A DNA stretch of 64,000 nucleotides from the NCBI GenBank assembly GCA_011316305.1, contig SAUG01000040.1:434001-498000 (forward strand). The letters are read 5' to 3'. The translations under genes and the position numbers were made by a program. Shown piece by piece: positions 21,427 to 33,700 of this stretch. A model generated the notes under the pieces. It worked only from the letters and a program-made list of their open reading frames with translations. It ran no database searches and was not told the origin of the DNA. This DNA is from Rusavskia elegans. Its lineage: Eukaryota; Ascomycota; Lecanoromycetes; Teloschistales; Teloschistaceae. Position 1 is the first letter of the stretch. Each line of letters opens with the position of its first letter.

Positions 21427-23109
21427 ATGGAAAAACGAACCAACATGGTCAACAATTTGCTGCAGCTCCCTCATGAGGTGCTACATGGTATACTTATTCA
21501 TGTGGCCCCAACGGATCTCGCCGCGCTACGTTGTTGCCATGTCTTGGATAACATCATAAACCACGACGGTCTGCTGTGCAAGGAAATATATCAGAGGCAT
21601 TTTGTGAGTGTTCGAGTCCTCGCCACGTTAGGCCAGGCTGACGAGCTCTGATAGGATGTCAATGCAGGCAATACTGTTATCGATTGGAAAGCCGACCTGC
21701 AAGCCCTTGTGCGTTTCGAGAAGACCTTGTCATCCAGTAGCTATGAGTTGAAGGTTGCAGCTTCTGAGCTTCTTGTCATCATCTGATGCAACCGCTGATA
21801 GTATACTAAGCTCGAAGACCTCATTATGGTTGCGGATCGCGCGCAGCGTCTCCTCAGAACCGCATCAGTGGACAGATGCTCTTCAAATATCGCGTTCCTC
21901 GACCGTCTGATCCGAGCTCAGAAAAACATCGGCATACTATGCAACTCTTCACTCTTCGAATGGGCAACGGACACAGCGAAGACGACTACGCGATCCCATG
22001 TACAACATTGGTCTGACGTCGATCAGTTGCTTGATAACAACTCTTCAGAGGACGGCAATGATCCGACCTTCCCTGCAGTCGTTCCAAACCGTGAGAACAA
22101 CGATTCGGAACTAGGGCGGAGCGTTCTGCGAAAGGCAATCCGGGTACCTCATGCAACTCGACTGCAGGATCAGATCCACCGCCTTAGTGCAAAATTACAT
22201 TGCCTATATGGTGTGCCAATACAGCGTCTACAAGTCCCAGAAACACCTTCGTCTTCCCTTCGGCCCCGTGATTGCTCAGATACAGAGGTCGATGTGCATC
22301 CGTTCGCTCGCTCAAAGGTTTATGACCTACGCCAACATTCCGAAGGCACACTGTGGGGTCCTTTTGTGGGTGACGGATCTCAGAACGTCGATTGGGAGAA
22401 GGTTGAAGCAATCATGATTATCCTCGACTACAACATCCAGATATTTACCAACAAGTATGTCACTCACGGTTCAAATCTAATCCCACCGTGGGATCGACCC
22501 TTTGTCGGCGTAACTCCTCACAGTCGGAACCTGCGTCGCACGGGACTGTCTGTCGAACGACCACGCCCCCTGCCATTAGATCTGCAAGACCCTTATGATG
22601 TATCGGGTACATGGATGCGCGTCGTATGCTTCTTGGATTACCGCGAGCTTTTCACCTTCAACTTTTCCGAAGACCAGCCGTCGCCAGGGCAGCCTCGGCC
22701 ACCAATAGATGCCGAGGAAGCCATAAGGTTCATCATAATCAAACTACAAGTCACCAAGATTGAGAAGCCCGGCGAAGACGATGGTCAGGGGCTACCCGTT
22801 GTACACTTCAAGGGAAGCTCGTCCTCTGCGCTGCCACCGGTGGACGTTAACGCCAACTCCAAGATCCGTGGTACCGTTAGACTCACACCAGAGGGAGAGG
22901 TCCGGTGGACGACTTTTTCGGTTTTCCATGGGGAAGAGCGGTGGCGGAGCGAAGGGATTCAACTTGGAGGGGTGCAAGCCGCTCGCGGCATTCTGGGTTA
23001 CTGGTTCGACAAAGATTTTGACGAGTATGGTCCTGCTGGGCCAACGGCGTTCTGGAAGGTCAGTTCTGATCCTGCCCTTACCGAGTACGATATCATAGAG
23101 AATCTCTAG
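21427..23109 (+). CDS. F-box protein, 527 residues
   Basis: Exons 21427-21603, 21655-21753 and 21802-23109 keep frame. An N-terminal F-box is visible (LLQLPHEVLHGILIHVAPTDLAALRCC), the segment that binds Skp1 in SCF ubiquitin ligases. The rest is a large C-terminal domain found in many fungal F-box proteins: GTWMRVVCFLDYRELFTFNF, then KIRGTVRLTPEGEVRWTTFS, FHGEERWRSEGIQLGG and GYWFDKDFDEYGPAGPTAFW. It probably forms a beta-rich substrate-binding module. Its substrate is unknown. The second intron has a weak GTTGCA donor, so that boundary is less certain than the first (GTGAGT). Confidence 0.88.
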
Positions 23110-23549
23110 CCCAACAGGCCGATATGTTCATACACCAAGTCGTCAGAACAGAGTGGCCATTGAAGCTTGGGAATCGTTAGGCAACATACCATGTCATATT
23201 TATATAGCATAGCGTTCAGCGACGGTGTTTCAGTATTGAGTGATGTAGTTGGCCCTTGGACATTCAATAGCACCGATTGTCATTGGACGTTTTATGCAAC
23301 TGTGGCTGTGTGCTTTATCTCACATGGATCAGGTACCCAAATATACGGCGTGTCAGCTTGCAGCCCTTAAGCCTCAGAACCTCCGCCATGATCTCCCTGA
23401 AACAGCTTCACTTTAAACCCTGCACGGCCCTTATTCAAGCAAAGAGCGGACCATAAAGCCAGCTGTCAGTCTGTCAGATCCTATCAGGTACTTTTGCGGC
23501 CAAGACCAACACCAACCCCCCAGATATCAAGTAATCCTAAGTTTTCAAT
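23110..23549. other. intergenic between co-directional genes
   Basis: Nothing recognisable beyond short frames; it should contain the promoter of the small Pro/Thr-rich protein gene. Confidence 0.35.
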
Positions 23550-24428
23550 ATGCCTGGCGTTCGTAAGTACTCGCTCCTCTTATGGACCCCAAACTCCCAT
23601 TCCCATTAACGGAGCTTGAAAGCTATCTTCCCAGCCCTTCCAGCTAATATTATTTTATATCAGCTCCCGATGCTCTCGCCCAAGTCAAACGCGGTCTCCG
23701 TGGTCTCTTCGGCCGCAAGAAACGTCAACAGCAAGAACAGCAACAGCAACAGCAAGAGGCACAGCAGCAGAAACCCACTCAAACTACAAATGCCAACCCT
23801 ACCATAACGACCACTGCTCCGCCAGCACCATCATCCGCAATGCCGGGCTCTACGAGTGAACATGAAGCCCAAGCTCCTAAGACAGGTATGCCCTTCCAAT
23901 TATCCGTTCTCTCCCGCCTTTGGTCGACCCACACCGTTCATAAGCTGAACCTTTAACTTCGAATCCACAGAACAAGACCAATATCCCCCTGCTCCAGCCC
24001 CAGGCGCCACTCCCACCGCTCCCTCTCAAACCGGCGCTCCCCCTTCAGAAGCAACCCAAACCCCCGTCCCTACTACCACAGACAATACCCGCAAAACCGC
24101 AGACCCAACCCCTACAACAACGACTGCTGCGTCCGGCGAACATCACCATATCCCTGCCCCCACTCAAATCTCCTCAGCCAACTCCACCAATCTGAAGCCC
24201 ACGGCCCCTGCTCCCGCAAGCGCCGAACCCACTGCCACTGCAACGGCTACGAAGACGGCTGCTGATGGGGCCATGGGGAAGCAAGTGGATGAAGGGGGTA
24301 TGAGCGCTACGTCTGGTCCGTTGAGTTTGACGGATGATCCTATGGCGCATGGGTATGCGGATGAGGGGATTGTGAATCGGGGGGTTGCGGCCGAGGGAGT
24401 GGGGAAGAAGGAGGGGTTGGTGGGTTAG
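23550..24428 (+). CDS. small Gln/Pro/Thr-rich protein, 230 residues, three exons
   Basis: A 13-nt first exon (23550-23562, ATG then four codons and one base) ends at a GTAAGT donor. The others are 23664-23885 and 23971-24428. The introns (101 and 85 nt) have good GT/AG ends and the exon sum is exactly 231 codons. The product opens with MPGVPPDALAQVKRGLRGLFG, a short amphipathic basic helix, then RKKRQQQEQQQQQQEAQQQ. A long Pro/Thr/Ala low-complexity middle follows, and it ends in an acidic, Gly-rich tail (PLSLTDDPMAHGYADEG). No single frame spans it, so simple ORF calling misses it. I recognise no family; it looks intrinsically disordered with a possible membrane- or nucleic-acid-binding N-terminus. 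Confidence 0.65.
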
Positions 24429-24965
24429 GTTGCTGGATTCTATCCTCGAGTTGAGTTGGAGGGGTGGAAAGGCAGCAGAATTATTGGAATAGGAACGAGG
24501 GTTTCATGTCAGGGGGATGAGGGATGCACGAGGGGGGGTTTTTTTTTCTCTTGTTTCTGGGTTGTGATGTACAATACCCCCGGTTCGTGTAGTTTCAGTA
24601 GCAATATCAGTTTGTCTGTTAATGGGTTTTGGATAGGTGCGGTTGGGATTTGCAATCGTGACTATGATGTATGTTATTTCGATGTCACGATGGTCATACG
24701 GTTGCAAAAGATATGGAAAGTAACAGGCAAATCTTGTTTTTGATAGCCTGTGCTTTAGTGGCACCGCGTTGATGTCGTAGGTACATTTTTCATGTCTTCT
24801 TTTCGGTGGTATCAAGATCCTTGGTGAGACCACTGCTCACTTATGTTTTCATTCCCTTTCGACGACTATGCCCTTTCGACGACTGTGCCCTTTTGTATAA
24901 AATTCCAGCACAATGATCTGGAGGTAGAAGTTGCTGCAGTGCTGAGATTTTGCCAGATCTTGGGA
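24429..24965. other. convergent intergenic region with G7/T9 homopolymers
   Basis: This lies between convergent gene ends. A G-run followed by a T-run occurs near 24533-24547. No coding evidence. Confidence 0.4.
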
Positions 24966-27268
24966 TTAGACGTACTCAGCAGTGACGGGCCCATAGTTGA
25001 TGTTGTCGTGGATGAGCTCGTATTTGGTGTAAGCGCCGTAGTAGGTGATCTCAACGGCAAAGGCAACCTTGTAGTACAGTAAGCCGTCTGCACCTGTCAC
25101 TTTTGGCATCTTGTTGTATGGGATTCGGCTCAAGTCGGCCGTGACTGCAACAAGTTTGCGTACACGAGCTGCAATGTAATCTCAGCGAGAAATGAAACCA
25201 TGATCTGGAGCTGAGGCTACTCACCGTCTTGGTAGACTGACGGACCCATATCGTCCGTGTCAGCGCACATGTAAACAGTCAATATGACCTGGTCAGGTGG
25301 CGGCCCAATAGCACGGCACGATTGGGAGTAGTACAGCCGCTTTGGCTTGTTCTCCTCAACAATCTCCCCCTAGATTCCCATCGTGTCAGATATCGAACGT
25401 GTAAACGACCGACTATGCATACTTTGCGGATGAACCATTCCATCCTGGAGATGCAGTAACATCCTCTATAGTCAGACCACACCTGGCGATTGAAGTCATC
25501 CGTGGCCTGATTAAACTGGTGTCTGACTTCGATCCCATAGCTCTTACGGGCTGATCGCCCACTGATTCTCACTGCTGTGAAGCTATCGTTCGTAGAGGAG
25601 AGACCCCTTATCAGGGCTCCGCGCACAACTGCCGTCCACCTACACCTCATCAGCAGGGATCATTGACATACCGACAATTTCACGAACCCGTTCGGCGATT
25701 GCATCACCTCGATGCCTTGATCCGTCAAGGCCGAACGAATGCTATCGCGAAGGAAGACACTCTGTCCAAAGCCTCCTACCATTAGCAACGCCTTTACGTC
25801 CGCTTTAGTCGCAGCGATCTGGCCCTTGACCAACGAGATAACCTCTGCTACAACAGGTTCAAAGATCTTGCTAACATCTGAGCCGGTCAAACGAAGGCGT
25901 CCACGGCGCACACCATACGCAGCGTTGTCCCGGAGCCCAGGCACTGTAGTTGTCCAAAGGTTACTCCCCAATCGCTACCTCGACGGACGGAAACCCTTAC
26001 CTGGAATCTGATACTCGTCATTGAGATTTCCGTGAAAGGAGCGCTTGACCTAAAGTAGATGAATGAGCGTTCAGCAACCCAGCTTGATTAGCCGTACGTA
26101 TATACCGTGACTTCGAATCGTTTCATAGCCTCCTCTGAAACATCTTCATCCCAGTTTGGGTCGGCACTGAATCGATCTGCCAAGAACTTGTGGAAGATAC
26201 GATTTAGGAAAGTAGAGCCACAAAGGGACCCACTCCCAGGGGCTGCCTCAGCAATGCGCAGCATAGGCTTCAGCGCCGACACTTTGTAGCTGATCAGGTC
26301 GACGGTACCACCTCCAGCATCGCACAGGACAAAGGTGTCGCCAACCTTGATGTTGTGGGGATCCATAGCGTCCAAAGCATACATAGCAGCAGCCTCAGGC
26401 TCCGAGATGATATGGAGCGATGAGCCTGTCCCCATACCAGCTTGCTCAGCGCATCGTCGTGTTGATGCTTGTGCGCGATCAGACCATACGGCTGGGACCG
26501 TGATCACGAATTCAATTGGTGTAGAGGTAAGAGCACTCTGCGGCAGCTTGTGGCGAAGAACACGCTCTGCATGGCAGCGCAAGGCAGTCAAATAATCCTT
26601 CACCAGCTCCTCTGGACCGTGTCCGTAGGCTGGTGGGGCCGCATTGAAATCAGGGAAATTTTGTCTTTTGGGAGTAGATTTCGGAGTCAGCATGTTTTCG
26701 CCAAGTACCAGCGAACGTCTGGGACAAGTCTTGATATAGCCATACGCTCCAAGTCGAGGAGATCAAGGTGAAAACAGCCCGAAAATTACTTACGCCAGAT
26801 CTGAAGTAGCTCGAGCCTGGGAAGGGTCAAGGCTCAATTTAAACCATTGATGGCGCTGTCCGAAATCGCTGATCTGAAAGCCCCATTTGTACCCTTGGTC
26901 GTTATACTGGATCTCCCTGTCGAAACCCATCGAGTCGATACAACGATCGGATAAGCAGGACGGAAGGGCTTACGTAGGAACCTTATCGCTTGTCGCGCCC
27001 TCCAAACCTCCAGATGTAGCGTCCGGCCATTGAATTACTGTTGAGTGGATCTCAGGCTGAACGATGTCAGGACCAACGGATCAAATCTTGGTATAGGAGC
27101 TGCCGACCTTCCGCGTCTGGGCCCAGGCAAGGCCAGAAAAGGTGGTGCCGCTGTTTGATGGTCAGCTCAAGCCATACCAGGCAAGGAGGATAGGAACACT
27201 CACAAGTCGACAGCCATGATGATCTTGCGCTCAACGCTTTGGTTCCCATCTTCGTTGCAAGATGCCAT
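24966..27268 (-). CDS. Hsp70-family ATPase, HSPA12-like fungal type, ten exons
   Basis: Exons 27268-27204, 27150-27108, 27056-26974, 26916-26794, 26718-26106, 26049-26001, 25943-25676, 25639-25423, 25369-25225 and 25168-24966 sum to 602 residues. The ATPase signatures occur in order: AVDFGTTFSGLAWAQ (phosphate 1), PIEFVITVPAVWSD, IISEPEAAAMYAL, FVLCDAGGGTVDLISYKV (phosphate 2), and LMVGGFGQSVFLRDSIR (adenosine motif), then AVVRGALIRGL. The usual DnaK substrate-binding domain and EEVD tail are absent. Instead the C-terminus is a beta-rich fungal region (RLYYSQSCRAIGPPPDQV onward). Such proteins are numerous in moulds and mostly uncharacterised; a regulatory or sensing role rather than general folding is inferred. 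One intron comes out at only 36 nt, which needs checking. Confidence 0.88.
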
Positions 27269-27557
27269 GATGGCTCACCCTAAGGCTTTAGCAATATAGA
27301 GTGTTTCTGAGTGATTCTTAAGGGAAGTCCACAAAGATCATGGTATTGGTTGATTTGGAGGTGAACAGAAACTCGCCTGAAGGTCTGGCACCATAAAGGG
27401 TAATAATTGTGTTGAACGTGGAGCTTAGCGCCGTAAGAAAGTGAATGAAGATGATTGTTCGAACAAGATGACAACACTTTGATTCACTTGCAGGCTTTTT
27501 ACTTCTAACCACCCAAAACTAACCCATAGCAGTTCGCAAGTTAGCTTGAACCTGAAC

Positions 27558-28926
27558 ATGGCATCCTTCTTCCCGAGATTCTTGAAAGGAGGCTCCGAGA
27601 GGGAGATGGATCGCTTGAGTGAGAGCATTGATACAACTTCTTCCAGTGGTCATCAGTCGCCGCCTGCGACTATTGTTGCTCCCAAACGCTTTGGCGGGCC
27701 GTCCGATGAGTCGATTCAAAAAAAGCCTTCGGACATGACCAAATTGGAACACCTAGAGCTCAGATTACAGCACAAAGAGACCGAAATGTCACAACTCAGC
27801 CAGCGCCACGAAAGACTACTTCAGAGCTATCGCCAAGCTACGGATGAGAGACAGCAATGGATGACTTGGGCAATACACCATGAGAAGGAACGTGAATCCT
27901 TATGGCAGAAGCATTGTACTCTCGGCCAGGAATTGCAGGCTTGCAAGGATGATCTATTCAAGATGCAGCCGACGATCAGAATCCCCGATTCTGAGATCGT
28001 GCAAGCGTACGGCGAACTTCATGAACATATCTCCAGCTGGATAGAGGGCGAGATGTCTCGCTTCGAGGCCAACTTTGATAGAAATCACGGACCCGTGCCT
28101 GTTTTCTTTTCTCACGGGGGCTCAACCGCAGTGAAGAGGTTCTTGTCAGCAAATTCGGCCTTTGGCGGCGAGTACCTTGTGTACTCTGTTATACAAACCA
28201 TGCTCCACACTATGGTGTTTGCCGATGAAATTCTCCTCCATGGCTTAGATGGGCCGAGTACTGCACTGCTGCAAGGGATTGAGCATGGTATGAGCAAGAC
28301 CAAGCCACCTCGAGGTAAAACACTCTGAAGAATTCATTCCGTCTGATCGTGACTCACTGGACTTAGATGCAGAAGCTATTGCAATGTGGCGGTCTGATAC
28401 CTTATCTGCGCTCACAACAATGAGTAATATCCAGCAAAGTCGTCTCAAGAGTTATGAAGAAATATTGAATGCAATGTTCGACAGCATAGCAAAATTCTTC
28501 CCAATTGTCAAACAAACAACAACAGAGAGCATGGACACATTGTTTGATAAGGTCCTCAGCCCTGCGGTCAAGCTGGCCAGCACCATTCAACTTTCACCCA
28601 CCAAGTATGAGTTCTTCCCGGAGATGGAGGTCCGAATTTCGACCGCCGGCGGTGTTTTGCTGCAAGAAGACCTTTCGCAAGCTCAGCTGATTGACGTGGG
28701 AACAAGGAAGACACTCAAGGTAGACAGCGCTGTCCAAGCGAACGAGAGAGGCGAGATCGGGCATCGTGTCATGATGCTTGCACCGGCCCTGTACCGCCGA
28801 GGGGAAGGTGATGCAAGCCTACTCCTGGTGAAAGAGATGGGTCTGGTGAAGCTTCACAAGCCATTGGGAAGACGCCGAGCAGCCACTCTCCGTCAGGAAC
28901 TCTCGAACAAGTCCTCTCTGATCTAG
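27558..28926 (+). CDS. uncharacterised fungal coiled-coil protein, 438 residues
   Basis: The first ATG in frame is at 27558; a 52-nt intron (28315-28366) joins KPPR to DAEAIAMWRSDTL. The N-terminus is disordered (MASFFPRFLKGGSERE), followed by a coiled coil (KLEHLELRLQHKETEMSQL). A conserved-looking globular segment begins at DSEIVQAYGELHEHISSWIEGEMSR and runs through VYSVIQTMLHTMVFADEIL. After the splice comes a helical region and a C-terminal DYxF/EMExR-like segment (KYEFFPEMEVRISTAG). I know this architecture only as a Pezizomycotina-wide unknown. Its 5' end lies 289 bp from the divergent Hsp70-like gene. Confidence 0.75.
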
Positions 28927-29187
28927 CAATACGCTTGAAAAGGGATATCATATTCAACTAATGCAGACTTGGCAAAGGGGTATTCTTCGGTTCAATGGTA
29001 TGGTTGCGTTGTCGAGGATGTCTCGTTCTGCTGCCCGCAGAGTTTGAAGCTCAAGGGAGCAAAATGAGCTAGTCCCGAAGGACACTAGTAGAATTGGTAC
29101 TGGAGAGACGGCCCGGGACGAAGAGAAAGAACCATCAAGGATAAGGTAGTATTCCCGTCGTTCTCACGATGTACCGTGCGAGAGACC

Positions 29188-30090
29188 TCAATTTTGACAC
29201 TCGATGAACCCCAAAACCTTGTTCGTAAAAATCTCCGGCTGCTCCTCCGCAATCCAATGCCCACTCCCCTCCACCACACCCTCAACAACATCCTCATCGA
29301 CTTGTCTCGCCATACTTATCGATTTCAACGCTTCTAACGACCCCTCCCCCCCTAAAATCATCGCCCTAACCCTCACCTTCCCCTTCTCCCTCAACCACCG
29401 CAAATTATCAACCTTATCCACCTCAAAAGCCCTATACAACTCAAACCCCGCCCTCATCGCCCCAGGCGCCGCAAAAACCGTCTCATAAAACCTCAAATGC
29501 TCCTCCGTGAACGCCGCCGGATTCTGCCCCAACCGATCATAAAAATGCTTCAAATACTGTTTCTCGTGTCCGCTGACCAACAGTTCCGGCAAATCGGGCA
29601 CGCAATGGAAATCGAAATGCCAGAGCGCGGGGGTGTGTTTCCAGTCGTCGTAGATGGTGGTGCCGGGGAGGGGACATTCGCCCCAAATGAGAGAGGCGAC
29701 GTCTGAGGGGAAGAGGGTTGCGTAGGCGTGGGCGATCATGCCACCGATGTCGTGGCCTATGATGTGCACGGGGGAGGTGATGTGGAGGTGCTGGGTTAGG
29801 AGATCGTGGAGGTCGGTTGCAAGGACTTTTTTTGTGTAGCCTGTGAGGGGACGGGAGGAGTAGCCTGCGCCGCGGTAATCGGGGGCGATGGTATGGTAGC
29901 CGGCGGAGGAAAGGGGACCCAGGACATGCCGGAACTGATACGAGGACTCGGGGAAGCCGTGGATGAGGAGGATGGTGCCTTTTTGGGTGCCGTCGAGGGG
30001 GTTGGCTTCGACGTAGTGGATCCGGATTTCGGGATCTGATTCCTGGAGGTAGACTTGACGGTGGGTCAGTTGGGAGTAGGTGGAAGCCAT
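29188..30090 (-). CDS. alpha/beta hydrolase, epoxide-hydrolase-like
   Basis: A single exon of 300 residues. The oxyanion motif HGFPESS is at residues 44-50. The nucleophile elbow GHDIGG puts Asp114 where epoxide hydrolases and haloacetate dehalogenases carry their catalytic Asp. The catalytic His is probably His278 in GSGHWIAEEQP. A cap region follows the nucleophile with two candidate Tyr residues, as epoxide hydrolases need. The Asp nucleophile rules out ordinary esterases. The substrate cannot be told: epoxides or haloacids are both possible. No signal peptide, so it is probably cytosolic or peroxisomal; the C-terminal ECQN is not a clear PTS1. Confidence 0.88.
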   Translation of the reverse strand: MASTYSQLTHRQVYLQESDPEIRIHYVEANPLDGTQKGTILLIHGFPESSYQFRHVLGPLSSAGYHTIAPDYRGAGYSSRPLTGYTKKVLATDLHDLLTQHLHITSPVHIIGHDIGGMIAHAYATLFPSDVASLIWGECPLPGTTIYDDWKHTPALWHFDFHCVPDLPELLVSGHEKQYLKHFYDRLGQNPAAFTEEHLRFYETVFAAPGAMRAGFELYRAFEVDKVDNLRWLREKGKVRVRAMILGGEGSLEALKSISMARQVDEDVVEGVVEGSGHWIAEEQPEIFTNKVLGFIECQN

Positions 30091-30781
30091 GTCAATGGCT
30101 CTGCTTTAGATTGTTTGGTATTATACTCTCGAGGTAGGCGATCGATAATATGAAAACCATTCGAATGTATTATGGTTCAAATCGGACGGCGTCAAAGACA
30201 GGCTGATGTCATGTATGACGCTCTCGTGAGATCGCAGACGGTTGCGTCATCGTATAGACAGAAGCAGTCGCATTTCGTTGTTCCGGTAGAGCACTCGAAT
30301 GGGATGTCAACCAAGTTGTCAATCGAGTTGTCGATCGCACACTTCAGGCAGTGACGGTACAAGAGACACTGTGTTGTATCCTTGGAACGATACAGATGTT
30401 TGCCATGAAAAAGACTTATCTGGAGACAAGAAATCGATTTTCACTGCTGCAAACCGCCAGACTCGAGTGATCGTTTGTTTTTAGAAACCGCAAAATACAC
30501 GTCACAGTGATTACATATATCTAGAGAGACGGGATCGAGGGTCTGGACGAAAATAGAAATTACAATTAGATACCACTGAAAGCCCGAGACTCATCTCACG
30601 TTAGTTTTGAATCCCAGTAATCTCGCCCGGCCAAGTATCCAACGCCATTGCCTTCCCACAGAGAGAGAACACCGTTACATCGTGTACCTAGAAACATTTT
30701 CCCATGAAGAAGCTGGGAAAGCAAACGAGTGACGATCGACCTGATAAACAATAGCCTAGGTGGATCAACAGTCAAACGAGA
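30091..30781. other. intergenic between two minus-strand genes
   Basis: It holds the promoter of the hydrolase and the 3' end of the glyoxal oxidase gene. No coding evidence. Confidence 0.35.
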
Positions 30782-33700
30782 CTAGATTCCCGGCTTCGAG
30801 AAGGTCTTCGACGGGGGCCAATTGCCCAGCTGAGCTGGATCACCTCCAATGCGTACCCATGTAGACATGGATGGAGTCGGTCCATCGAGAATGTACAGCT
30901 GGAACCAGCCAGGGGGGCATATCTTGTTGTTGGGCGGAGCAGTCACCGTACAGATGTTGCCGGCGCAAGAAAATCCAGGGAACATGGTCCGCTGACCCAT
31001 GCTGTTTCCGTGGGTGCTAGAAACGGCACCGAGCAGCGAGGCACGCATGTTGGAGCTATCACCGGCTGTGATGGTGATACTGATCTGTTGACCGTACGCC
31101 CAGTCCTTGTTCGTAATGGTGTACGCGGGCCTCGGAAGACCACTCAAGACGTAGGGAGGTTCGAAGACTTCAACACGGTATTCTTGCGGATAGGCGTTGC
31201 TCTGGGGATCCGACCCCGAGATGAGGACAGTGCCGTCTTGTAAGGTTATCGCTTCCGAGTGATACATTCGGGCGATTGTGGTGTTGGCCATAATGGTCAT
31301 CCTCTGGTTGAGAGGTTTGCGAGGATCGTACAGCACGGCATTGAGATTAGGGTCCGTTGCTAATCCAAACCCAGCAACGCCTTTGTACGCCCCGTTCACA
31401 ATTAGGAAGGTTCCGTCGGGCAAGGGAGCAATACAAGGCATCACCCGTTGAGAAGGCATGCGCTCAATCGTCCAGTTGGAGCTTGGGTTCTCCGGCTGTA
31501 TGGTAACGCAGTTGTCATTAACGAGCGAAGCCCCGTTGGTCGATCCACCACAGATCAACATGGTAACCTAGTGAACATCAGTCAAGACCGTTGCCCAGGA
31601 TGAATGTTCCACTCACTGGATCGGAATAAGGGGCATATTGTGGGAACATCATCGCCGCTCCTTCCAAAGGATACGTTCGACCAGCATTTGGGTTGTTGAC
31701 GTTTCCAGGGATCTGCGGGAGAGTCCTTACGGTTTCGAAAGTCGCCGGGTCCAGGATCCGTGCTTCGTTGAAATATCCCGCGAAGATGCCTCCTCCAGGC
31801 AGGACGAAAATGAAAGGGTACAAGTTGTAGGGATCAGTACGGCGCAACCAGTCCAGATCGACTACGCCACCCACCCGTGGGAGCACTTCGAGGGATGGAA
31901 CTGGAGCTCCGTTTGACCCATCTTGGCCCCCAACGACCAGCATCGACCCGTTGGACATGATCATTCCGCTAGGATACCATCGTCCTTTCTGCAGTTTGAC
32001 CTCGGCAGCATTCTCTTGCCAGTCGTTGATGCTTGCCGTACCAGGAGAACCGTCAGGCCAATAAAGCCTGATACCAAACTAGAATGGATCGACATTAGCA
32101 ATTGACAATTGAGAGTTTACGTTTCGAGAGATCGGTAAGAATGGTTCGGCGTCGATGATGTGTCGAGATGACAAAAGGAGAGCTTACGGTTGAAGTCCCA
32201 GACCAGCCTCCAACGTTGATCTGTCTCCCAGCCTTGTCCGGGAGCGTCATACCGGCAGAACAGAACACATCAGTCTTCAATCCGCGCATTGTCCGCCAAG
32301 CTTTGCTGAAGTCACCGGCCAAGGAAGGATCCAGCTCAAAAGCACCGGTCGAATTAGGTGGGCCAGTACCCGCCTTTTCGACGAACTGTATTTTGCCATT
32401 GACACCCAATGTCGTGAGGAGCGGTACAACAACTCCGGGGACGAAAAACCTGTACTGGCCAGCAGCGTTGCCGGACGCGTAGGTCCATTTGTACAACGGA
32501 TCGTCTAGAGACCATGCGTACCAGGTGAGTCTGCTGCCTCCGCCGCAATAGAAGCGAGGGTCACCGGGGCAGACCGTCTTGCATTCATTCTCCGGTCTCA
32601 CAGTCCCACCAGCAGTTTCGATGTCAACGACATCGCCGCAGACTGTTTCCAATTAGTAGGTCATCCAATCGAAGGTGGCGGCATCACTTACAGCACTCGG
32701 TGCCATACTCGAGGCCTCCTGCCATGAACCCAAATTGCGAACAACGACTAAGACATTCGGTGGCTGAATTGGTATTGGTCAGGATGGTTTGATACTTCCA
32801 GATCCTCTTGCCGACCCCTTCACTGCCTGTGTGTCAGTCTTGTCGTGCGCTTCGGGATGACGATCCTTACGAGAGGCACCCTTTGTACTCCCATTTACCT
32901 GGCAGATTGGTTTTCTGAGCCACTGGAACATCGAGAACAGTCAAATTGCCAGTGGCAAAGATAGTCATCCGACTCGCACCCCCACATTTCTGCGTTGCAT
33001 CACCACTACACGATGAGGAGCATTGAGTTTCTGCGGCGACGGCCGGGCCATTGATTAAAGCTTTTCCGCAGTAACATTCGCTACATCATCGTCAGCCTTG
33101 AAGACTATGCAATGTTGAGTTACCCACTTTGAATATTCCATGCCGGCCACGGTATAGCCGGCTGCTTGACATGCTGTAATGCATTTCCCTTGCGTTTGCG
33201 TCGTGCTAGAAGGTTGAGTGTTGGAAAGAATGCGGCCGTTGGCGTTATCTACATAGCATCCTCTGTAAGTCCATCCAGAGGGGATTCCAGTAGCACTGCT
33301 GCTAGAACTTGTAGTACTGCTGCTGGAACTTGTAGCACTGCTGCTGATGCCAGTTGGCGCATCGATAGCAGATACAGAACTGCTTGAAGTCGATTGGGCG
33401 GAATTGGACTGTGCGCTACTTGTCGAAGATGTGCTCGATTGAGATGCTGGAGAGGTCGTAGCAACGACGCCCGCATAATATACATTGACTGAAGCAGATA
33501 TCTTGTCAGCATAATCACATCAAACGCTTGATCAACTCTCAGGAAAGTGGTTGTACAGCACAGAGGGCTCCGAAGTCGCTCCGAAGTCGCTTCGAAGTCT
33601 CCAACCGTAACGCGTAATAAGGGTTTTGCCAGGTAATAACAGCTCAGAACCAACTTACGTCTATTGGAACCTCCACAGTATTCGGTGGTATTCCCTCTGC

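Noticed and set aside
22460..22500. GGTTCAAATC string as a tRNA T-arm
   Set aside because: It is inside the F-box coding exon and has no matching acceptor or anticodon arms.
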